Of a stretch of DNA of 50,885 bases, positions 28,631 through 36,825 are shown one piece after another (positions within the stretch are counted from its first letter, which is position 1; every line of letters begins with the position of its first letter). The stretch comes from Corynebacterium rhinophilum (lineage in GTDB: Bacteria; Actinomycetota; Actinomycetes; Mycobacteriales; Mycobacteriaceae), in the NCBI RefSeq assembly GCF_030227225.1, contig NZ_JASPHQ010000018.1, positions 1-50,885 of the forward strand. Reading direction: 5' to 3'. The position numbers were made by a program, and so were the translations under genes. The notes beneath the pieces were generated by a model. That model was given only the letters and a program-made list of their open reading frames with translations. It ran no database searches and was not told the DNA's origin.

Positions 28631-28774
28631 AAGCTCTCCGCTGCACGATTAAAGGAAAGAAAAACCGTACCCTTCGACACCACAGTGGCAAAAGAATATG
28701 GCGAAGTACTCACAGTGCACCGCGTACTCCGAAAAACGAATGCCTCATTTAATGCGCGAAAATCAGCGGTATGA
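28631..28774 (+). pseudogene. Relic of a PIN-domain (VapC-like) toxin, tentative
   Basis: Between two stops this frame reads KLSAARLKERKTVPFDTTVA followed by KEYGEVLTVHRVLRK. The VPFD...A..YGEV pattern resembles the middle of small PIN-domain toxins. The family's N-terminal and C-terminal acidic residues are missing, there is no start, and the frame ends at 28772. It is not functional. The match is by eye and weak. Confidence 0.3.
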
Positions 28775-28835
28775 GCCACAAAAAGCGTTTAACTTTTGCC
28801 GATATGGGAATAAAGTTTAGTAGTCCTTGGGGTGC

Positions 28836-29984
28836 CTAAGCCGCATGCCCGCCGGACCGAGCGCGAGAAAGAGTGCCGACTCCAACATTGCATGCGATTC
28901 CTAATAAAATTGCAAATAGCGCAGCAAGCAAAAGCCCCGTGGATGAAGGAAGCAAAAGACCCCCTACTGCAGAACCAACAGCTGAGCCCAGATAGTTTGC
29001 AGATGCATTCGCAGCGACTGCAGTCGCACCTTCATCAGGGTTCGCACTGAGCATGGTATTTTGTTGCGGCGCCATAGAAGCCCAACCCAAAAGCCCCCAT
29101 GCAAATAGGCACACCGCTGCCACCACATGACTCGAAGGGAAGAGCAGTAATAGCGCGAAATCAGCGGCAAGTAAAGCAATGATTATTAACGTTAGCGTGC
29201 GAGAACTATCTACCTTATCGAGCACCCGCCCGATTCCAAATGCGCCCACTGCGCCACCGATACCCCATATCCACATGCCCGCAATGGTGTCTACCTGCAC
29301 ACGACCGAGCACGACAGAAATATAGGTGTACAAACCTAACGACCCCACTCCCACAAAGAAAGTAACTAGGACCGTAAGTAAATTATCTACTCGGCCGATG
29401 ACTCGGACTCGCTGTCTCAGCGAGGAAGAAGGCACAGCCGGTACGGCACTCGGATTGCGCAACGCTATACCTACCATCGCCACTATGCCAACTAGCGAAA
29501 CCAACCCAATAGTAGCCCGCCAGCCTAACTGCTCAGCGACACCCAATCCCACCGGCACACCCACGACAGTTCCCACCGCCAATCCAGCTAGCACCAATGA
29601 CAGTGCGCGCCCGCGACGCTCTGCTGCGACAGACACACCCGCAACCGCTGAGGACAACGGCGAATAGACTCCCGCCGCCACACCAGCAATTAGCCGCGAG
29701 ACGATAAAAACTTCCACCGTAGGTGATACGGCAGTCATAATATTCGCCAGAGAAAATACAGCGATTGCGCCAAGCAGGCCGCTACGCGGATTCTTGCCCG
29801 CTTTACCCGATAACAGCGGACCAGATACAGCGTACGCACCGGTAAAAGCGGTGACGCCCAAGCCAATCATGCTGCCGTTCGTGCCCAAGTCTTCCGCAAT
29901 CTGCGGCAGCAAGCCAGCAATAACATATGCATCTAAGCCGAGGGCCACGCTACCTATGACAAACGGCCACAGCTGCTTAAGCAT
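28836..29984 (-). CDS. MFS drug-efflux-type transporter
   Basis: Twelve-helix major facilitator protein of 382 residues, DHA1 type. The first helix begins at WPFVIGSVALGLDAYVIAGL, the SRLIAGVAAGVYSPLSSAV stretch in helix 4-5 matches the drug-antiporter group, and GVPVGLGVAEQLGWRATIGL is the antiporter motif C region. The ATG at 29984 overlaps the end of the ArsR gene by 8 bp, so the two are translationally coupled and the regulator very likely controls the pump. The substrate is unknown. Codon use is more AT-rich than in neighbouring genes, consistent with transfer. Confidence 0.87.
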   Translation of the reverse strand: MLKQLWPFVIGSVALGLDAYVIAGLLPQIAEDLGTNGSMIGLGVTAFTGAYAVSGPLLSGKAGKNPRSGLLGAIAVFSLANIMTAVSPTVEVFIVSRLIAGVAAGVYSPLSSAVAGVSVAAERRGRALSLVLAGLAVGTVVGVPVGLGVAEQLGWRATIGLVSLVGIVAMVGIALRNPSAVPAVPSSSLRQRVRVIGRVDNLLTVLVTFFVGVGSLGLYTYISVVLGRVQVDTIAGMWIWGIGGAVGAFGIGRVLDKVDSSRTLTLIIIALLAADFALLLLFPSSHVVAAVCLFAWGLLGWASMAPQQNTMLSANPDEGATAVAANASANYLGSAVGSAVGGLLLPSSTGLLLAALFAILLGIACNVGVGTLSRARSGGHAA

Positions 29985-30282
29985 TGTCAATCACCGCATC
30001 AAGCAAGCCCGGAAAACGTTCATTCAAGTCTTGGCTCCGCAAAGAAATCAAACAGGTTCGACCCTTACTTCTTGTCCACGTCACTCCCGCTTCGCGGAGC
30101 TGTCGAGTGTGATACGTCAGGGTAGATCTCGGGAGGTCATCGGCAAGCCTCAAGCTATCGTGCTCTTGGCCGTCCGCCATGCGCTTAACCATTTCCAACC
30201 GGATGGGATCGCTTACTGCGGCCAGAACACGGACGAATTCTAGTTCTTCGATGGCTGGATGCTCATACTTTCGCGGGCTCAC
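29977..30282 (-). CDS. ArsR-family helix-turn-helix regulator
   Basis: Winged-helix protein of 101 residues. The start GTG at 30282 has GGAGTAAGG directly before it; an upstream start at 30315 would run through an operator half-site. The DNA-binding part is SLRLADDLPRSTLTYHTRQLREAGV. It has no cysteine cluster of the metal-sensing type, so the inducer is more likely an organic compound exported by the MFS pump it precedes. An inverted repeat upstream is a probable autoregulatory operator. Confidence 0.83.
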   Translation of the reverse strand: MSPRKYEHPAIEELEFVRVLAAVSDPIRLEMVKRMADGQEHDSLRLADDLPRSTLTYHTRQLREAGVTWTRSKGRTCLISLRSQDLNERFPGLLDAVIDNA

Positions 30283-30291
30283 CCTTACTCC

Positions 30292-30361
30292 AATCGTGCA
30301 AGAAATCCTGAACAATTAGCAAGGCTAAACGGCCTGCGATAATCGTGCAAGTTTTCTTGCA
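30292..30361. promoter_or_regulatory. Operator of the ArsR-MFS operon
   Basis: TGCAAG (30346-30351), TTTT and CTTGCA (30356-30361) form a perfect inverted repeat, preceded by AATCG. The same AATCGTGCAAG occurs again at 30292-30302 as a half-site next to the gene start. The spacing between the two is about 50 nt. Confidence 0.6.
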
Positions 30362-30369
30362 TAAACGAA

Positions 30370-30396
30370 GGCCCGCCGACTGCGCATCGGCGGGCC
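30370..30396. terminator. Strong hairpin between divergent units
   Basis: GGCCCGCCGA and TCGGCGGGCC pair perfectly over 10 bp around a 7-nt loop. No U-run follows on either strand. It lies between the ArsR operator and the lipase promoter and may insulate the two. Confidence 0.5.
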
Positions 30397-30469
30397 CTCT
30401 CCCCATGACTAATCTCTGGCACTTAGCGGCAAGGAGTGGAGCGCCCTACGCCGTAAGCACCGCCCGTGA

Positions 30470-30488
30470 TTAGGCAAGCCTAAGTTTA
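30470..30488. promoter_or_regulatory. Candidate DtxR iron box
   Basis: TTAGGCAAGCCTAAGTTTA agrees at 13 of 19 positions with the DtxR consensus, including the symmetric TTAGG/CCTAA arms. It lies about 115 nt before the lipase gene and has no iron-uptake gene beside it, so the regulated gene is unclear. Confidence 0.45.
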
Positions 30489-30585
30489 CAAAGATTGTGG
30501 CGCGAGGTCAAGCGTTTTCTCCATAAATTTCTTCAACTTTTCCAAAGAGGCCATTTACCTGCATTAACGCGTATGATTGGAAGGC

Positions 30586-31599
30586 ATGGCTGTCGAATCT
30601 CTTGCAGAGTTGAAAAGTATTATTTCTGAACAACTCCTCAAATTCGGGCGCGTGAACGAGGAAGATGCATCCGAAGAAAAAGATTCGCCTCGCCTTGGCA
30701 TCGCCTCCCCGGCCGCGGCCAGTTCTTTGCAGGATGACGTCGCCGATGAGATCGTTGACCGCCTCAAGGCCGAAAAGGATAAGTCTAGTCCCGGCGATTC
30801 CGCCCTCGATGCCGATGCCGCCAGGACCCTGCCCCTCGGCGCACGCACGAAGCCACGCGGCGTTTTCGAAGACGATTGGGGCGCCCGCCCGAGCGACAAA
30901 CGCCCTTGGCCGGTCATCCTGGTGCATGGCACCTGCGATACCAAGGGCGTCTGGCAAATTATGGGCAATATCTTGCGCCGGGACGGCTGGGCGGTCTTTG
31001 CCCCTGATTATGGCCATCGCGCCACGCAGACCATCCCGGAATCTTCGCAGCAGCTCGGCGCCTATATCGATACCGTGCTTGCCGTGACCGGGGCAGACAA
31101 GGTCATCTTGGTGGGCCACTCCCAGGGTGGCCTGCTCGCGCGGTACTGGATGCGCATGGACGGCGGCGCCGAAAAGGTCATCCACCTCATGAGCATTAGC
31201 GCGCCTAATCATGGGACGACCCACGGGGGCATCGCCAGTCGCCTCATTCGCACCCAACGCCAAGAGGCGGTGATCCGCTCCATTATCGATGGCTGGTTTG
31301 GCCCCGCCGGCATGGACCAGGTGGTAGGCAGCGAGGTGCTTCGCGATGTCAACCGCGACGGCGACCTCGAATCCGGCGTGAGCTACACCTGCATCGCCAC
31401 GCGTTCCGATGCCGTCGTTGTCCCGCCCGAGACCTGCTTCCTCGACCCAGGGGGCGCTCCTGAGGGTGCGGTGCGCAATATCTATATCCAAGATTTTGAC
31501 CGCCACGCCGTGGTCATGCACGAAGATATGCCCATGGATAGGCGCGTGCACGCCATCGTGCGCACGCTGCTCAGGATGGTAGAGCACACGCCGCGTTGA
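30586..31599 (+). CDS. Lipase/esterase, alpha/beta hydrolase fold
   Basis: 337 residues with a lipase class 2-like core: the oxyanion region VILVHGTCDTKGVW, the nucleophile elbow GHSQGG, and a late His in DFDRHAVVMH. An N-terminal arm of about 90 residues is charged and low in hydrophobic residues, and no signal peptide is seen, so it appears cytoplasmic, unlike most secreted relatives. The start at 30586 follows TATGAT (30572-30577) by 8 nt. It converges on the sirtuin gene with adjacent stop codons. Confidence 0.82.
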   Translation: MAVESLAELKSIISEQLLKFGRVNEEDASEEKDSPRLGIASPAAASSLQDDVADEIVDRLKAEKDKSSPGDSALDADAARTLPLGARTKPRGVFEDDWGARPSDKRPWPVILVHGTCDTKGVWQIMGNILRRDGWAVFAPDYGHRATQTIPESSQQLGAYIDTVLAVTGADKVILVGHSQGGLLARYWMRMDGGAEKVIHLMSISAPNHGTTHGGIASRLIRTQRQEAVIRSIIDGWFGPAGMDQVVGSEVLRDVNRDGDLESGVSYTCIATRSDAVVVPPETCFLDPGGAPEGAVRNIYIQDFDRHAVVMHEDMPMDRRVHAIVRTLLRMVEHTPR

Positions 31600-32523
31600 T
31601 TAAATCTCCAACTCATCGAGCAGGGCATCAAAAGCCGGGCCCACCTGCGTGCGCCACAGCGTATCCACCTTCTTATCCCCGCGGCCTGGCCCGCCATTGA
31701 TAACGGCCACGCGCTTGCCCTGCTTCTTCGCCTCAAGCACGAAGCGATAACCGCTCATCACCGCCAGCGAAGAACCGGCGACCAGCAGCGAATTAGCCTC
31801 ATTCAATAGCGCAAAGGCGGCATCCCGCCGCGTGGCTGGCACGGGCTCGCCAAAATACACCACGTCCGGCTTGAGCAGCTCCGATCCGCAGCGCTCGCAG
31901 CCCGCCATCCGGAACGCCGCAACATCTTTCTCATCCAGCGTCACGTCACCATCCGGATTAACTTGGTCCCTTTCCACGACTAGGCGCTCCAGGTATCCCG
32001 GGTTCGCGGCCGCCAGGCGCGCATCGAAGTGCCCGCAATCCTCATGATGCCCACACAACAAGCACACCACGGTTTCCATATCACCGTGCAGCGTCACCAA
32101 CCTCTCCGTACCCGCTCGTTTATGCAGGCCATCCACGTTTTGGGTGACCACACCATTAACCAGCCCGGCGCGCTCCAACTCCACGAGCGCATAATGCGTG
32201 CGATTCGGCGCCGCGGAATCCATCACGCGCCAGCCCACGAAGCTACGCGCCCAATACCTATGGCTAGCGGCCGGATCATGGCGAAATTCCTGATACGTCA
32301 TCGGGCGGTGCCTGCTCAGCGAGCCCCGCGGCCCGCGATAATCCGGAACCCCCGATTCCGTCGATACCCCCGCCCCAGTGAGCACCATGACCGGCCCGTT
32401 ACGCAGCTGCTTGCCGATGTCCCCCAAAGCCTTCCCTGCCTCCGTGTGCGGCGCCGTCTCCTCCACGACGCGCGCAATCGATCGCAGCGCGGACTGATGA
32501 GCATGGGCTACAGCGGGATCCAT
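31600..32523 (-). CDS. Sirtuin, NAD-dependent protein deacylase
   Basis: Sir2-type enzyme of 307 residues. Landmarks: GAGVSTESGVPDYRGPRG (NAD binding), TQNVDGLHKRAG with the catalytic His in TLHGD, and a zinc site made of Cys-x2-Cys (VCLLCGHH) and Cys-x2-Cys (GCERCGSE) separated by a long insert. It removes acyl groups from lysines using NAD. The insert between the zinc pairs is larger than in SirTM or CobB. The start at 32523 lies 7 nt after TAGATT (32531-32536), which overlaps the end of the upstream ATPase gene, so it has its own leaderless promoter. Confidence 0.9.
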   Translation of the reverse strand: MDPAVAHAHQSALRSIARVVEETAPHTEAGKALGDIGKQLRNGPVMVLTGAGVSTESGVPDYRGPRGSLSRHRPMTYQEFRHDPAASHRYWARSFVGWRVMDSAAPNRTHYALVELERAGLVNGVVTQNVDGLHKRAGTERLVTLHGDMETVVCLLCGHHEDCGHFDARLAAANPGYLERLVVERDQVNPDGDVTLDEKDVAAFRMAGCERCGSELLKPDVVYFGEPVPATRRDAAFALLNEANSLLVAGSSLAVMSGYRFVLEAKKQGKRVAVINGGPGRGDKKVDTLWRTQVGPAFDALLDELEI

Positions 32524-32533
32524 ACCCACCAAT

Positions 32534-33697
32534 CTAATCAAGCGCCTTCAAGTACTGCTCAACAGGGACTACCTGCGCACCATTCGCTTCGAAGGAATGC
32601 TGGCCGCGGTACAGCACTGTGCGGTTTGCGGGTTTGATCTCCAGCTCTTCACCTACAGTCGCGAGATGACGCGTGTATTTGGAATGATAGGTCTGCGATG
32701 CCTTGATTTCATAAGCCTTAGGATCGCCGCCCGTAAAATCCAATAGGTCGATTTCTCTTTTAGAACTATCCCGATAGAACCGTAGATCCGGCTTGCGACC
32801 AGAGTGAATATGCGTTTTCATGGTTTCTGCTACCACCATATTTTCACACACTGCACCTGACTGTGGATGCACAGAAAGTTCTTCTGGTGAAGAAATACCA
32901 AGAAGGTGGCACAACAGACCAGTATCATAGAAATACAACTTCGCGGTCTTAGTAAGCACCTTCCGGGGATTGGAATGGTGGCTGGGTAAAGAAAATATGA
33001 TGAAACTAGACTCCAGAATTGAGACCCAATTTTTTACCGTCTGGAAAGAAACATCAATCTCATTTGCGATTGCGGAATAGTTGATTAAGTTTCCAGCTTG
33101 CAGCGCACAGACCTTAATGAATCGCCAAAAGCTATCACTATTCCGAACATTGAGTAACCCACTCACATCCCGTTGGAGATAAGTCTGCACGTAGTTTTCA
33201 AAATAGATTTCCGGAGGAATTTGCGCCTGGTACAAGCGCGGATATCCTCCACGAACCATAAATTCATCAACGGTCAGATCAGCTGATATAGAGCGAGCTT
33301 CCATGAGGCCGAAGGGCAACAAATGACTGATCCCAACGCGGCCCGCCAGCGATTGCGTTATGGATTCCATAAGCAAGAAATTTTGCGATCCGGATAAGAT
33401 ATATTGCCCAGGGCTTCCCACTTCATCCGAGCGAAGTTGGACAACGGAAAACAGGTCCGGTGCATATTGAGCCTCATCTATAATCAACGGTCCACTTTGG
33501 CTCGAAAGGAAACCCACAGGATCTTCTTGTGCCACCCTTCGAATACTTGGATCCTCAAGATTGAGGTATGACAAGTCCGGAAACATTTCTCTCAGAAGAG
33601 TCGACTTCCCAGACTGCCGCGGCCCCGTCACGCTGACAACTGGAAACCATTTCATTAACTGCGTTATAGATCCACTGAGCTGCCGAGGAACAAACAT
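32534..33697 (-). CDS. AAA ATPase of the DUF4143 family
   Basis: 387 residues from the ATG at 33697. An AAA_14 domain comes first: Walker A in VTGPRQSGKSTLLREM (about residues 23-38), Walker B in LIIDEAQYAPDL, and sensor ILSGSQNFLLM. A winged-helix-like middle (NYSAIANEIDVSFQTVKNWV) and the C-terminal DUF4143 domain follow, the latter with a nuclease-like core (REIDLLDF and KAYEIKAS). The family is widespread, often mobile, and its role is not established. A start at 33754 would translate part of the repeat array and is less likely. AT-rich codon use differs from the flanking genes. It stands alone, inserted between the sirtuin gene and the bioB-bsaP terminator. Confidence 0.85.
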   Translation of the reverse strand: MFVPRQLSGSITQLMKWFPVVSVTGPRQSGKSTLLREMFPDLSYLNLEDPSIRRVAQEDPVGFLSSQSGPLIIDEAQYAPDLFSVVQLRSDEVGSPGQYILSGSQNFLLMESITQSLAGRVGISHLLPFGLMEARSISADLTVDEFMVRGGYPRLYQAQIPPEIYFENYVQTYLQRDVSGLLNVRNSDSFWRFIKVCALQAGNLINYSAIANEIDVSFQTVKNWVSILESSFIIFSLPSHHSNPRKVLTKTAKLYFYDTGLLCHLLGISSPEELSVHPQSGAVCENMVVAETMKTHIHSGRKPDLRFYRDSSKREIDLLDFTGGDPKAYEIKASQTYHSKYTRHLATVGEELEIKPANRTVLYRGQHSFEANGAQVVPVEQYLKALD

Positions 33698-33703
33698 ATA
33701 TTT

Positions 33704-33797
33704 ACCAAATTTCGCAAGTAGGACGCACCAAATCTCTAAAGTAGAGAGTACCAAATCTCTAAAGTAGAGCGCACCAAATTTCGCAAGTAGATTTACC
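33704..33797. repeat. Four-unit 23-bp tandem repeat at the 5' end of the DUF4143 gene
   Basis: Units start at 33704, 33727, 33750 and 33773, each opening with ACCAAAT. Outer units (A) share ACCAAATTTCGCAAGTAG; inner units (B) share ACCAAATCTCTAAAGTAGAG, giving an A-B-B-A order. Each B unit contains a perfect palindrome CTCTA-AAG-TAGAG. A fifth ACC at 33795 begins a lost unit. The first unit ends 7 nt from the start codon. There are no unique spacers, so this is not CRISPR; iteron-like protein binding sites are the natural reading. Confidence 0.75.
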
Positions 33798-33832
33798 TAT
33801 ACCCAGGTCAGAGCCATTTTTCAATAGAAAAA

Positions 33833-33859
33833 GAGCCGCCTGCCTTACGGCAGCGGCTC
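33833..33859. terminator. Terminator of the bioB-bsaP operon
   Basis: GAGCCGC-C-TGCC, loop TTAC, GGCA-GCGGCTC forms an 11-bp stem with one bulge. On the minus strand it is followed by TTTTTCT, so it ends transcription from bsaP and separates it from the ATPase unit. Confidence 0.8.
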
Positions 33860-33874
33860 CTTATCTTGGTAGTG

Positions 33875-34138
33875 CTAGCTCTCTGGTAGCTGCTCTACGT
33901 ATAACCACTCAGAATCTAGCTCCCCGTGGCGCGAGCACTTGGTGTGCCAGCCATCGGGGCGCACCTGGGCCACCATGCGGCGGCCGCAGATCTGGCAGTA
34001 GCGCGGTACGTCGAGGCCAGCAGCTGCAGCGGGGTGCAGCTTGAAGACCTCTTCGATCGGCTTGCCGGTATTGGGGTGGAAAATTGGCTCGTCCCCGGCC
34101 AGGACGGCGGTTGCCAACTCAGAGTTCGGCTCGGACAC
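33875..34138 (-). CDS. bsaP: Biotin synthase auxiliary protein BsaP-like
   Basis: 87 residues with a conserved core [20 protein letters not shown] and a Cys-x2-Cys plus third Cys (YCQICGRRM and KCSRHGELD), consistent with metal or Fe-S binding. Proteins of this type follow bioB in actinobacteria and, in mycobacteria, have been reported as needed for biotin synthase activity, probably by supporting its iron-sulfur cluster. The GTG start overlaps the bioB stop (TAGTG), so the two are translationally coupled. Assignment rests on position and the cysteine pattern. Confidence 0.78.
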   Translation of the reverse strand: MSEPNSELATAVLAGDEPIFHPNTGKPIEEVFKLHPAAAAGLDVPRYCQICGRRMVAQVRPDGWHTKCSRHGELDSEWLYVEQLPES

Positions 34139-35118
34139 TACAGAGCCTTGATCGGGAGATCGATGCGGCCCAGCATGTCCACATCCTTTTCGATTTCCTG
34201 ACCCAAGGTGGTCAAGTAGTTGCCGGCAATGATGGCGTTGATGCCGCCGAGCAAACCGCGCTCGGTGCCGTCATCGCCAAGCGAAAGCTCGCGGCCGCCG
34301 GCGAAGCGGAGGGTGGTGGAGGGCATCGCCAAGCGGAATGCAGCAACGGCGCGCAGGCCCTCACCCAGCGGAACCAGCGGGCGGTCAGCGAACGGGGTGC
34401 CCGGGCGAGGGTCGAGGAAGTTCATCGGAACCTCGCACGGATCGATCTCTGCCAGCTGTGCTGCGAACTCGGCGCGCTGCTCCAGGGACTCGCCCATGCC
34501 GATGATGCCGCCACAGCAGACTTCCATGCCTACCTCGCGCACGTAATCCAGGGTCTTCTTGCGCTCTTCCCAGGTGTGGGTGGTGACCACGTTGGGGAAG
34601 TAGGAGCGGGAGGTCTCCAGGTTGTGGTTGTAGCGCTGTGCGCCCATGTCCTTCAGGCGCTGTGCCTGCTCGCGGGTCAGGGTGCCCAGGGAGCAGGAAA
34701 TCTCGATGTCAACGGCATCGTTAATGGCGGCGATGGCCTCGCCCACCTGATCCAGCAGGCGGTCATCCGGGGACTTCACCGCAGCAACGATGCAGAATTC
34801 GGTGGCGCCGGTCTTGGCGGTCTTCTGTGCCGCCTCCACCAGCTCAGGGATGTTCAGGCGCACTGCGCGCACTGGGGACTCGAAGAGGCCGGACTGGGAG
34901 CAGAAGTGGCAATCCTCTGGGCAACCACCGGTCTTGATGGAGATAATGCCTTCGACCGATACGTCCGGGCCGCACCACTTCAGGCGGGTCTGGTGGGCGA
35001 TATCAGCAATCTCTTCCAGCTGGGAATCTGGAACCTGCAGTACTTGTAGTAGTTCTTCCTGGTTAAGGCCTTTGCCTTGCTCCAGAGGTTTCTCACGGGC
35101 GATGTCGATGATGCTCAT
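34138..35118 (-). CDS. bioB: Biotin synthase
   Basis: Radical SAM enzyme of 326 residues that inserts sulfur into dethiobiotin, the last step of biotin synthesis. The SAM-cluster motif is [13 protein letters not shown] near residue 70. The second-cluster residues are expected in the EISCSLG and [14 protein letters not shown] segments, and RFAGGRE supplies the conserved Arg. The start at 35118 is 7 nt after TAGGGT and has no ribosome site; a start at 35163 would run through the BioQ operator. bioA, bioD and bioF are not in the window, as is common in corynebacteria that depend on precursors. Confidence 0.94.
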   Translation of the reverse strand: MSIIDIAREKPLEQGKGLNQEELLQVLQVPDSQLEEIADIAHQTRLKWCGPDVSVEGIISIKTGGCPEDCHFCSQSGLFESPVRAVRLNIPELVEAAQKTAKTGATEFCIVAAVKSPDDRLLDQVGEAIAAINDAVDIEISCSLGTLTREQAQRLKDMGAQRYNHNLETSRSYFPNVVTTHTWEERKKTLDYVREVGMEVCCGGIIGMGESLEQRAEFAAQLAEIDPCEVPMNFLDPRPGTPFADRPLVPLGEGLRAVAAFRLAMPSTTLRFAGGRELSLGDDGTERGLLGGINAIIAGNYLTTLGQEIEKDVDMLGRIDLPIKAL

Positions 35119-35125
35119 GCAGTGA

Positions 35126-35147
35126 ACCCTACTTGAACGCCGTTCAA
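35126..35147 (-). promoter_or_regulatory. bioB promoter with BioQ operator
   Basis: TTGAAC-GCC-GTTCAA (35133-35147) is a perfect 6-3-6 palindrome of the BioQ type. It ends directly against the -10 TAGGGT (35126-35131, minus strand), where a bound repressor would block the polymerase. A degenerate GTGAACC half-site lies at 35122-35128. Confidence 0.72.
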
Positions 35148-35195
35148 CTTTGGCCAAAATCACAAAATTTTTTTCGCGGGATTACCCTAAGGGGC

Positions 35196-36503
35196 ATGAC
35201 GCTTTACGATGACACCCTCGAACTCCTCCAAGAACTCATCCGCAATGCTTGCGTAAACGACCTCACCCCGGATTCCGGCTTTGAGGTGCGCAATGCCGAT
35301 ACGCTAGAGAACTTTTTTGCCGGTGAAGACGTCTCCATCGAGCGCTTTGAATCCCACCCAGGCCGCGTGTCCATCGTGGTCACCGTACCCGGCGATCCCG
35401 CCAAGGAGCCCCTCACCCTTATGGGGCATACCGATGTCGTTCCCGTCGACGAACCCAAGTGGACCAAGCCACCCTTCGAGGCCCTCATTGAAGATGGCAA
35501 GCTCTACGGCCGCGGTTCCGTAGACATGCTCTTTATTACCGCCACCATGGCCGCCGTCACCCGCGAGGTAGCGCGCGCCGGCAACCCCGGCGGAACGCTT
35601 GCCTTCGTGGGCATGGCCGATGAAGAGGCCCGCGGTGGCCTGGGCGTGCGGTGGATGGCAGAAAACCACCCCGATGCCTTCTCCTGGAAGAACTGCCTCT
35701 CCGAGACCGGCGGTAGCCACCTGCCCGGCGCGGTGGGCTTCAACGTGGGCGAAAAGGGCGCCGGTCAGCGCCGCCTCCACGTCACCGGTGATGCCGGACA
35801 CGGCTCGACTCCCTACGGCAAGGACTTTGCCATCGTAAAGATCGGCGAGGTCGCCCGCCGCATCGCCGAAGCCGAGCCACCCACAGCCTCCAACGAGATC
35901 TGGGAGGGCTTCGTCCGCACCTTCAAGTTCGATCCTGAGACCGAAAAAGAGCTTATCGATGGCACCGGTGACTACACCAAATTCGGAAACCTCGGTGCCT
36001 ACGCCCATGCCTTTAGCCACACCACCATCGCTGAGACCGTCCTGCGTGCCGGCGGAGCCATCAACGTGCTTCCCTCCCACGCCTACCTCGAGATGGATAT
36101 CCGCCCCTTCCCTGGACAAACCCAGGAAGACTTGGACGACTTCCTCCGCAGCGCACTGGGCGATCTCGCCGATGAGGTAGAAATCGAACACCTCATCACC
36201 GAAAATGCCACCCAGTCCTCCACCGATACCGAGCTCTGGCGCACCATTGAGGCCACCGCCAAAGAGTTCTTCCCCGATAAAGACGTCGTGCCCGTCCACG
36301 CCACCGGTGGCTCCGACCTCCGCTTCGCTCGACGCAAGGGCGGCAACGCCTACGGTTTCGCGATGCATGCCGAGGGGCGCGATATGGCCAGCGCCAACTC
36401 GCAATTACACAGCCACGATGAGCACCTCTACCTCGAGGACCTGGATCTCACCGTGCGCGCCTACCACAGCTTGGTCAACCGCTTCTTGGGCCTGAACCAG
36501 TAG
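35196..36503 (+). CDS. M20-family metallopeptidase
   Basis: 435 residues. Metal ligands: His in LMGHTDVVPV, Asp in YGRGSVDMLF, the Glu pair in GMADEEARGG, and a late His in ANSQLHSHDE. A dimerisation domain lies in the middle (GDAGHGSTPYGKDF). It resembles the ArgE/DapE/dipeptidase branch acting on N-acyl amino acids or dipeptides. The start at 35196 is 7 nt after TACCCT (35183-35188), so the message may be leaderless; AAGGGG also lies just before. It is divergent from bioB, and the BioQ box lies between the two. Confidence 0.86.
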   Translation: MTLYDDTLELLQELIRNACVNDLTPDSGFEVRNADTLENFFAGEDVSIERFESHPGRVSIVVTVPGDPAKEPLTLMGHTDVVPVDEPKWTKPPFEALIEDGKLYGRGSVDMLFITATMAAVTREVARAGNPGGTLAFVGMADEEARGGLGVRWMAENHPDAFSWKNCLSETGGSHLPGAVGFNVGEKGAGQRRLHVTGDAGHGSTPYGKDFAIVKIGEVARRIAEAEPPTASNEIWEGFVRTFKFDPETEKELIDGTGDYTKFGNLGAYAHAFSHTTIAETVLRAGGAINVLPSHAYLEMDIRPFPGQTQEDLDDFLRSALGDLADEVEIEHLITENATQSSTDTELWRTIEATAKEFFPDKDVVPVHATGGSDLRFARRKGGNAYGFAMHAEGRDMASANSQLHSHDEHLYLEDLDLTVRAYHSLVNRFLGLNQ

Positions 36504-36519
36504 CACTCTCCCCTCGCTT

Positions 36520-36825
36520 TTACGCGGTGACCTGAAAATAGATCCCGGCATGCGCACTGCAGCCGGGATTAAACATATGCCCACACTGCGGGCATGCCTC
36601 GACAGAAGAATACAGCTGGTAATCCATCTCGAGGCCACAGGAACCGCAGAGGGCAGCGGGGGCATCGACAAGCATGGGCCCAAACTCATGATCCGTCAGC
36701 TCCGCATGGCACAGCGCGCACGCAAAGTACTCGCCACAGGTCGCGCACTTATTGGCCACCACGTCGAGCGGGGAATGCCAATGCTTGCACCTGCCCTCCG
36801 CATCAATCGCGCCGCGAATCTTCAT
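36520..36825 (-). CDS. CHY-type zinc-finger protein
   Basis: 101 residues from the ATG at 36825. Many Cys and His pairs are visible: CKHWHS, CATCGEYFACALCH, CGSCG and CPQCGHMFNPGCSAH, the CHY zinc-finger pattern binding several zinc ions. In bacteria the function of such stand-alone proteins is unknown. It overlaps the end of the upstream 276-residue gene by 23 nt and reads in the same direction, so it is the third gene of a small operon. Confidence 0.8.
   Translation of the reverse strand: MKIRGAIDAEGRCKHWHSPLDVVANKCATCGEYFACALCHAELTDHEFGPMLVDAPAALCGSCGLEMDYQLYSSVEACPQCGHMFNPGCSAHAGIYFQVTA

Noticed and set aside
33698..33754. Upstream start for the DUF4143 ATPase
   Set aside because: The added residues are a translation of the repeat units and have no homology to the family core.
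33704..33797. Possible CRISPR array
   Set aside because: The units are contiguous with no unique spacers and there are no cas genes.
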